Shown here piece by piece: positions 7,711 through 11,666 of a stretch of DNA of 11,666 nucleotides (position 1 is its first letter; each line of letters starts with the position of its first letter). The translations under genes were made by a program, and so were the position numbers. Source of the DNA: Flavobacterium psychrophilum (lineage in GTDB: Bacteria > Bacteroidota > Bacteroidia > Flavobacteriales > Flavobacteriaceae). The notes beneath the pieces are model-generated. The model was given only the letters and a program-made list of their open reading frames with translations. It was not told where the DNA came from and ran no database searches. The stretch spans positions 1-11,666 of the forward strand of contig DZCQ01000042.1 in assembly GCA_022730285.1 (NCBI GenBank), written 5' to 3'.

Positions 7711-7828
7711 AATAAGTATGTAAGAGGGTCTAAAACTATGAGTATAAAATCTGTTTATATTTTTAAAGGTTATTTAATTTATCCTTTGTATTTTAATAGA
7801 TATAGTTAGGCCCTCGTAGATACTTATT
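7711..7828 (-). promoter_or_regulatory. Long interrupted hairpin in the leader of the 331-aa gene
   Basis: The two arms pair over their full length: 7828-7820 (AATAAGTAT) with 7719-7711; TA 7818-7817 with 7722-7721; GAGGG 7815-7811 with 7728-7724; two more pairs at 7809-7808 with 7731-7730; and AACTAT 7807-7802 with 7739-7734, about 24 pairs in all. The A+T-rich loop can form a smaller AAAGG/CCTTT stem (7787-7783 with 7769-7765). No U-run follows, so it is not a standard terminator. The hairpin ends 8 bases before the AAAGGA ribosome binding site at 7702-7697. It may be the 3' domain of the neighbouring RNA, an RNase processing site, or a translation-control element. Confidence 0.6.
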
Positions 7829-7843
7829 ATAAGTTTTTATATT

Positions 7844-8041
7844 GTCACTTAGCCAAGAGACTTGCACTCTTGGACCCCAGGTAAGCGACTCCCAGAACTG
7901 TCATAGCGTATAAAAAACGCATCTGCGCATTCAGTTGTGTCTTATATTTCCACCACTAAGCTAGTATTGGCATATGTTTTTACCTATCGCTCTTGCCATT
8001 ACTAAGGGATAGAACCGTGTCTCAGCTGCAGCTTACCACGG
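7844..8041 (-). ncRNA. Candidate structured non-coding RNA, no known family
   Basis: This gene-free stretch is 48-50% G+C in the two 60-base lines counted (7861-7920 and 7981-8040), against 18-20% in two flanking coding lines; in A+T-rich genomes such islands typically mark structured RNA. Minus-strand helices, 5' to 3': CCGTG 8041-8037 with 8019-8015; CTATC 8012-8008 with 7988-7984; TAGTA-A-TGGC 8004-7995 with 7971-7962 (9 of 10 paired), which crosses the previous helix as an H-type pseudoknot; AACTG 7936-7932 with 7900-7896, enclosing GCGT/ACGC 7920-7917 with 7909-7906; GTCGCTTA 7889-7882 with 7851-7844; and inside it CCAAGAG 7873-7867 with 7859-7853, capped by the seven-base loop TGCAAGT, which resembles a tRNA T-loop. 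It lacks signature sequences of tmRNA, RNase P RNA, SRP RNA, tRNA or group I/II introns. It lies between the VWA gene and the 331-residue gene. Confidence 0.65.
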
Positions 8042-8047
8042 AAGGCT

Positions 8048-8075
8048 ATATTAACTCATACTAATATCTACACAA
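8048..8075 (-). promoter_or_regulatory. Weak possible promoter for the non-coding RNA
   Basis: TTGTGT at 8075-8070 and TAATAT at 8053-8048 are separated by 16 bases and would place a transcription start near 8041, exactly where the first RNA helix begins. Both boxes deviate from the sigma-70 consensus, and such matches are frequent in DNA this A+T-rich. The RNA may simply be processed from the operon transcript. Confidence 0.2.
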
Positions 8076-9469
8076 CCAGCTATATTCATAGGATTTGGTG
8101 CAGGTGTTAAAAATGTAACAGATAATTGTTTAATTGATGGGTACATTTTAATAGACTTTGGAATATCGGAATAATTATCAGAAAAAGCTATATAGATTGT
8201 TTTATTTTTATCAATCTGTTTTGTTTTTAATAATTCATCAATTCTAGCAAATACAGCTAAATGGGAAGTTCCTCCCATAGCATATCTATAAGATAAAGCT
8301 TCAATAAAATTAGGATTAGTGCTAATATCATAATCTGAATCTAGAATAAACTCTTTAACAATTTCTATGTCATGAATTAGGACATATAGTTTTGTTATTT
8401 TGGTACTCTGTTCTTTAAAAAGATATAGCAATTTTTGTAGCCCTTCTGTATTAACTGAACCTGAATGATCAATTGATAAAACAACAGCAAGTTTATTGTC
8501 TTCATACTTAGCAGTAGGTGATTTAAATTTATGTTTATATACGATATTTAAATTTGACCATTCTGATCTAAAAGTATCTGTTATTCTATGTACCTCATGA
8601 TTAAATACAGCAGTCATTTTTTTAAACCAAGTTGTGTCTACTTTTTTAGCACTAAAAAACTGTTTAAAAATACTTGCTGAACCAGTACCTCTGGACATAT
8701 TAATAAGTTGTGATTCAACGAATTCACCAAGGTCTGTAATAATTACTTCATCAATAGGTAATGCGCCATTAATAGTTGCAGGTATATATCCAAAGGAACT
8801 GTCCCAAAACCATTCGTTATCAAGTAAATTTAAATCTAGTTCTGTTTCACCAGTAATAAGTTTAATAAGCACATCTATTTCTGTCATATTATCATAGTCT
8901 TTATTATAGGCTTGACCCTCAATAATTGTATTAAATTTAGAGGCTAGTCGTGAGTTAATAAATAATTGTTTAATAGTTGCATTAATAACAAAATCACAAG
9001 CATAAATACTATATTTATAATGATTAACAGCAAGAATTTCTGGCTTATAATGTTTAATTATATTAGACATCATTGTGTAATGTGTTTTAGTATTCATACG
9101 TCTAGTGAGTTTAAGTGCTTCTTTAATATAAAGGTAAGCAAAAAACTCTGGGTGTTTATGTATAGCTTTGTTTATTTTTTTAATATGTTTTTCTGAATCA
9201 TACCAAAAAGCTATATATACACAACCCATATCATCATGTTTAATATATGTATGACAAAATTCATCTAGTGCGTTTAATTTACTGCTAGGTTTAGGTTGTC
9301 CTGTTATATGTCTAAGTTCTACTTTTATAGGTAAAGTTGCAAATAAAGTAGATATCATTGCATTTGTTTTTGAAAGACCGCATAATTCATTAGTAGCTAA
9401 TGCTACTGACTTAAAAATGAAATGTGGAATTTCTGCCATAAACTGTTTGTAAGTTTCTGTGTTTTTCAT
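8051..9469 (-). CDS. VWA-domain protein, DUF2201-like, partner of the MoxR ATPase
   Basis: This 472-residue protein resembles the DUF2201 family (metallopeptidase-like N-terminal region plus VWA-like C-terminal domain). The VWA domain begins near residue 325 and has a complete MIDAS metal site: DHSGS (D334, S336, S338), GGTS with T401, and FSD with D431; the family-typical YVLIHD and VFARIDELL strands are present. In the N-terminal half, YSIYACDFVINATIKQL (153-169) aligns with the family's 'NiAaDyviN..L' helix. Where the family has a HExxH zinc site I see KEALK (116-120), so the peptidase site appears lost. No signal or membrane segment. It starts 14 bases after the ATPase stop, with AAGGA at six bases. 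MoxR ATPases and VWA proteins normally work as pairs in assembling or remodelling protein complexes; phage CobS/CobT-like pairs are a known parallel. The target here is unknown. Confidence 0.82.
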   Translation of the reverse strand: MKNTETYKQFMAEIPHFIFKSVALATNELCGLSKTNAMISTLFATLPIKVELRHITGQPKPSSKLNALDEFCHTYIKHDDMGCVYIAFWYDSEKHIKKINKAIHKHPEFFAYLYIKEALKLTRRMNTKTHYTMMSNIIKHYKPEILAVNHYKYSIYACDFVINATIKQLFINSRLASKFNTIIEGQAYNKDYDNMTEIDVLIKLITGETELDLNLLDNEWFWDSSFGYIPATINGALPIDEVIITDLGEFVESQLINMSRGTGSASIFKQFFSAKKVDTTWFKKMTAVFNHEVHRITDTFRSEWSNLNIVYKHKFKSPTAKYEDNKLAVVLSIDHSGSVNTEGLQKLLYLFKEQSTKITKLYVLIHDIEIVKEFILDSDYDISTNPNFIEALSYRYAMGGTSHLAVFARIDELLKTKQIDKNKTIYIAFSDNYSDIPKSIKMYPSIKQLSVTFLTPAPNPMNIAGCVDISMS

Positions 9470-9483
9470 TTAATTTCCTTAAT

Positions 9484-10671
9484 TTAAATTAGGTATTCAC
9501 TTGCTAATTTTAAATACTGCTCTATATTTTCAATAGGGGTATTTACTATTTTAGTAAAATCTGTTGTATTTATACTAGCATAATCATTTGCATAAAGAGG
9601 TTGATTAGTTAATTTGTTAATAACAAACTTAAGTCCATCAGTTAATTCTATTGCATGTGTATGTTTAATATAAAGTTCGCCTAACACAAACCCAATAAAT
9701 GTACTAGAGGCTGTATTTAAATTAGCATCCATTAATTTAAATAGATACAGTCCATCTTGTACAGTTCTTATAAAATTCACTATATATGAAAAGATTATAG
9801 AGTCAATTGGGTCTCGTTTACTAAGATCTACAAGTATACGTTTAGTAACCAATTTAGTAAAGTCAATTGCTTGAACATATACTACATGTGTCTGGAAAGC
9901 TCTTGCTGCATCTTTTGATACTTGCATACTTGCTAATTTACTAGCCAAACTAGTAAGCTCTTTATCAGTATACATATTAAATTCATTAGAAAGAGCTGTC
10001 CATGCTCTTGGTGTAGCAAAGCCTTCAATACCAGTTGATTCAAGTTCTTGACAATAATAAGATTTAGTCTTAAGAAATGAAGCAACAAGGTAATGTAATT
10101 TATTACCACCATTATTAGTAAACCAGTAATCAAAATTAAATTCGATTTCAAGTATATTCATACGATTACGAATCGCTGATAGAATAGAGTGCATACCTGC
10201 TGCTGTAGAATTATTCATTGTTCCTACAATAGCACAATTATCTGGTAATCTGTAATTACCTAATTTACGTTCAAGAAGCAAATTAAAGAAATATGCTTGT
10301 AGATGTTGTGGTAATGCATGATAGTCATCCAGTAATAAAATAACCGGACCAAGTTGACTAGCTGACCAACAATCTGCTATAAGTTCTGGTATAGACCATA
10401 TAGTTGATGAAACATCTGCTATTAATGGTAATATCGCTGCCTCATTAAATTGAGGTGTCGAAAACTCATTAGGTAAACCTGATAATCGTTCAATAACAAT
10501 GCTTGGAGCTGAATATTCAACAAGTTGATAATTAAGCTCTGCTGCTATTGCTCTGATTGAGGAAGACTTACCTGTACCTGGTAAACCTGATAAAAATAAA
10601 GGTGCAATTAACTTATTTGTTAGTTGCCCATTAATATTATTTTTTAAAATTTTAAGTTCATCTGTGTTGAT
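9484..10671 (-). CDS. MoxR-type AAA+ ATPase, probable ATC start
   Basis: 395-residue AAA+ ATPase of the MoxR/AAA_5 (CobS-like) type. Walker A is GLPGTGKS (29-36), Walker B VILLLDD (110-116) with Asp in place of the usual catalytic Glu, sensor 1 is GTMNN (150-154), and AIRNRM (166-171) carries likely arginine-finger residues. There is no ATG, GTG or TTG in this frame before a TTG at residue 131 (10281), which would remove both Walker motifs. The frame is open back to a TAA at 10690. I place the start at ATC 10671 because AAAGGG (10683-10678) precedes it by six bases, the same spacing as other genes here. The alternative is an ATG at 10661 in another frame plus one missing base in the A-run at 10653-10650. 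The adjacent VWA gene is its presumed partner. Family confidence is high; the exact start is uncertain. Confidence 0.85.
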   Translation of the reverse strand: MNTDELKILKNNINGQLTNKLIAPLFLSGLPGTGKSSSIRAIAAELNYQLVEYSAPSIVIERLSGLPNEFSTPQFNEAAILPLIADVSSTIWSIPELIADCWSASQLGPVILLLDDYHALPQHLQAYFFNLLLERKLGNYRLPDNCAIVGTMNNSTAAGMHSILSAIRNRMNILEIEFNFDYWFTNNGGNKLHYLVASFLKTKSYYCQELESTGIEGFATPRAWTALSNEFNMYTDKELTSLASKLASMQVSKDAARAFQTHVVYVQAIDFTKLVTKRILVDLSKRDPIDSIIFSYIVNFIRTVQDGLYLFKLMDANLNTASSTFIGFVLGELYIKHTHAIELTDGLKFVINKLTNQPLYANDYASINTTDFTKIVNTPIENIEQYLKLASEYLI

Positions 10672-10677
10672 TGGAGA

Positions 10678-10683
10678 CCCTTT
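10678..10683 (-). promoter_or_regulatory. Ribosome binding site that decides the ATPase start
   Basis: AAAGGG lies six bases before ATC 10671. The sites of the 331-residue, 163-residue, VWA and Api92-like genes have the same six-base spacing to ATG. The nearest ATG (10661, out of frame) is 16 bases away, too far for this site. Confidence 0.5.
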
Positions 10684-10701
10684 AATGTTTTATTTATTGT
10701 T

Positions 10702-10947
10702 TTATTTTTTTATATGATATTCTAAAACATCCTTAATAAACTTTTCTAGTATATGTTCTGGTACTTCTGCTATTAAATCTAAAGCATTTGTTACACCCAT
10801 ATATAGGTGACCTTCTTCTGTATAAGAAGCACCATCTGCTGTTATGTCTCCATCCACAAATGGGAAATTCTCTAGATTATTCTTTTCCAGTTTTGTAGTG
10901 ACACCACCATCGGCTCGAAGGTATCGCTTACCGTATTCTATTTTCAT
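10702..10947 (-). CDS. Small tandem-paralogue protein A, 81 aa
   Basis: 81 residues, with GKRYLRADG near the N-terminus, a central FPFVDGD segment and a C-terminal helix LEKFIKDVLEYHIKK. An ungapped alignment to the neighbouring 83-residue protein gives 37 identical residues of 80 by my count, so they are tandem duplicates. The 'GkrYxrxDG...yPF...Y...G' pattern is familiar from small phage proteins of unknown function and suggests a compact beta-rich fold with a C-terminal helix. ATG 10947 has AAAGGA with seven bases of spacing. It ends 30 bases before the ATPase start. Function unknown. Confidence 0.78.
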   Translation of the reverse strand: MKIEYGKRYLRADGGVTTKLEKNNLENFPFVDGDITADGASYTEEGHLYMGVTNALDLIAEVPEHILEKFIKDVLEYHIKK

Positions 10948-10963
10948 TATTTTTTCCTTTTAA

Positions 10964-11215
10964 TCATTTATTCTCATTATGGAAATTTAAAATATCTTTA
11001 ATGAATTTTTCCATTAAAGATTCTGGTATTTCTGCTATTAAGTTTTTGTTTGTATTACAAATAGAAAGCAGTTCACCTTTTTTATTGTAGGCACATCCTC
11101 CTATCTCTCTATCGCTTTCAATAAATGGATAGTGTTTTTGACCACCAACTTCTAATTTTGCAGTAATACTACCATCGGCTCGGAGGTATCTTTTTCCTGC
11201 TTCTATTTTTAACAT
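10964..11215 (-). CDS. Small tandem-paralogue protein B, 83 aa
   Basis: Paralogue of the gene downstream. It shares GKRYLRADG, a PF turn (YPFIESD), LIAE-P-E and EKFIKD at matching positions. It differs in the middle, where GGCAYNKKGELLSICN carries two cysteines absent from its partner, so the two copies have probably diverged in function or binding partner. ATG 11215 has AAAGGA with seven bases of spacing; TGA ends at 10964, leaving 16 bases before the next ATG. Function unknown. Confidence 0.78.
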   Translation of the reverse strand: MLKIEAGKRYLRADGSITAKLEVGGQKHYPFIESDREIGGCAYNKKGELLSICNTNKNLIAEIPESLMEKFIKDILNFHNENK

Positions 11216-11232
11216 CTGCTTTTCCTTTCCCT

Positions 11233-11388
11233 TTATTCCCAGTTATGATAAATTTCTTCATCATCATCAAGATACACTTTTGTATCATTTTTACAATATG
11301 GGCAAGTTGTTGTTGTAATACTTGGTAGGCAAGTTTCTATTACAAACTCTTCCAGACAGTATTCACAACAAACTTCAATCGTTTCCAT
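11233..11388 (-). CDS. 51-aa zinc-ribbon protein
   Basis: A small gene that length cut-offs easily miss. It encodes 51 residues with CCEYC (7-11), C20, and CPYC (29-32), followed by a very acidic tail (YLDDDEEIYHNWE). The two CxxC-type knuckles about 20 residues apart fit a minimal zinc ribbon, probably binding one zinc. A strong ribosome binding site (GGAGG, seven bases before ATG 11388) and a 14-base overlap with the upstream gene support it as real and coupled. Phages carry many such miniature zinc ribbons, some of which bind host RNA polymerase or other proteins, but nothing here fixes a role. Confidence 0.75.
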   Translation of the reverse strand: METIEVCCEYCLEEFVIETCLPSITTTTCPYCKNDTKVYLDDDEEIYHNWE

Positions 11389-11656
11389 TTGTTATCCTCC
11401 ATTCTTCCCATTCTTCTTTATTTATTTTAATTAAATTTACATCCAAATCTGATTTTTGTTTTAATGCAAAATAGACTATTTCAGGCGTTTGTGTCTTTAC
11501 AAATTGAAGAGCAAGTCCCTCTTGTTTAACTGCCTCTAAACACACCTTTTCAGTCTGATTTTTAACATATTTAATATTATATCCATTTATTTTTACTTCC
11601 CTCAAACAATACTTTTCATCTTCCCATCTTTTGTCTATATTCTCCCAATTAATCAT
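11375..11656 (-). CDS. DUF4116-like repeat protein, 93 aa
   Basis: 93 residues with about two and a half copies of a 22-residue repeat: CLREVKINGYNIKYVKNQ (from 17), CLEAVKQEGLALQFVKTQ (from 39) and a decayed copy VYFALKQKSDLDVNLIKIN (from 61). The 'AVkqxGlaLqfv' core matches DUF4116, a short helical repeat found in bacteria, giant viruses and phages, where it probably mediates protein contacts. A Trp- and acid-rich tail (EEWEEWRITNGND) follows. ATG 11656 lies 10 bases from the window edge, so the ribosome binding site cannot be judged fully; an upstream start outside the window is possible. The stop overlaps the zinc-ribbon gene. Confidence 0.75.
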   Translation of the reverse strand: MINWENIDKRWEDEKYCLREVKINGYNIKYVKNQTEKVCLEAVKQEGLALQFVKTQTPEIVYFALKQKSDLDVNLIKINKEEWEEWRITNGND

Positions 11657-11666
11657 TTTCTATCTC

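Noticed and set aside
7844..7889. Intrinsic terminator formed by the 15-bp hairpin
   Set aside because: No U-run follows on the minus strand; the next bases are mixed A and T before the following hairpin.
7844..7963. A tRNA gene, suggested by TAGCTTAGTGG and the T-loop-like hairpin
   Set aside because: The two elements are about 80 bases apart with a hairpin between them that has no anticodon-arm geometry, and no seven-base acceptor stem of the right spacing can be drawn.
7844..8041. tmRNA, RNase P RNA, SRP RNA, TPP riboswitch, group I intron or a Y RNA
   Set aside because: The signature sequences of each are missing. A GCTGAGA near 8026 recalls the TPP box but the other conserved segments are absent, and the neighbouring VWA protein lacks a recognisable Ro60-type domain.
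8634..9196. Plus-strand open frames opposite the VWA gene (and others near 276 and 3375)
   Set aside because: They are antisense shadows of clear minus-strand genes, with no ribosome binding sites and low-complexity translations.
9933..10151. 72-codon minus-strand frame inside the ATPase gene
   Set aside because: It overlaps conserved ATPase sequence in another frame and its product is a Leu/Ile-rich artefact of A+T-rich DNA.
10281..10281. TTG at 10281 as the start of the ATPase gene
   Set aside because: It would remove Walker A and Walker B, which are encoded in the same open frame upstream without any stop.
10690..10704. Readthrough of TAA codons joining the small paralogue to the ATPase, or a recoded stop
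   Set aside because: The two reading frames coincide, but two TAA codons intervene, other genes here end normally at TAA or TGA, and a ribosome binding site lies between them.

Overview
The window looks like part of a tailed-phage (or phage-derived) genome. Every convincing gene lies on the minus strand. Genes are short, packed end to end or overlapping by 11-17 bases, and most start 5-8 bases after an AAAGGA-type ribosome binding site. Most products are small proteins of unknown function, mixed with nucleases, a helicase and an AAA+ ATPase. The DNA is AT-rich: two 60-base lines counted near 6241 and 7381 are 18-20% G+C. No structural, packaging or integrase gene is present, so this is an accessory or nucleic-acid-metabolism region. 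The consistent Shine-Dalgarno sites argue against a Bacteroidota host; I cannot name the host.

Read in the direction of transcription (right to left): 11656-10702 holds four small genes: a DUF4116-like repeat protein, a 51-residue zinc-ribbon protein, and two tandem paralogues. 10671-8051 encodes a MoxR-type AAA+ ATPase followed 14 bases later by a VWA protein that resembles the DUF2201 family. Such ATPase/VWA pairs usually act together to remodel a target. The ATPase has no ATG, GTG or TTG upstream of its Walker motifs and probably starts at ATC.

8050-7691 is a non-coding stretch of about 360 bases. Its promoter-proximal part rises to about 48-50% G+C and folds into many helices, including a possible pseudoknot and a 15-bp hairpin with a T-loop-like cap. 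Its distal part can form a 24-bp interrupted hairpin just ahead of the next gene's ribosome binding site. I could not match it to any known RNA family. It is the strongest candidate for something undescribed.

7690-3517 holds seven tightly coupled genes: two large unknowns, an Api92/YubB-like protein, a VRR-NUC nuclease, two conserved phage hypotheticals and a charged helical protein. 3500-89 encodes an SF2 helicase, two small proteins and a Cas4/RecB-like PD-(D/E)XK nuclease with four cysteines placed as for an iron-sulfur cluster. The nuclease gene is clearly richer in G+C than the middle of the window. A further gene starts at 75 and runs off the left edge.

The helicase and two nucleases suggest DNA processing (replication, recombination or host DNA attack). 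The ATPase, VWA protein, structured RNA and the two unknown genes after it form a second plausible functional unit.
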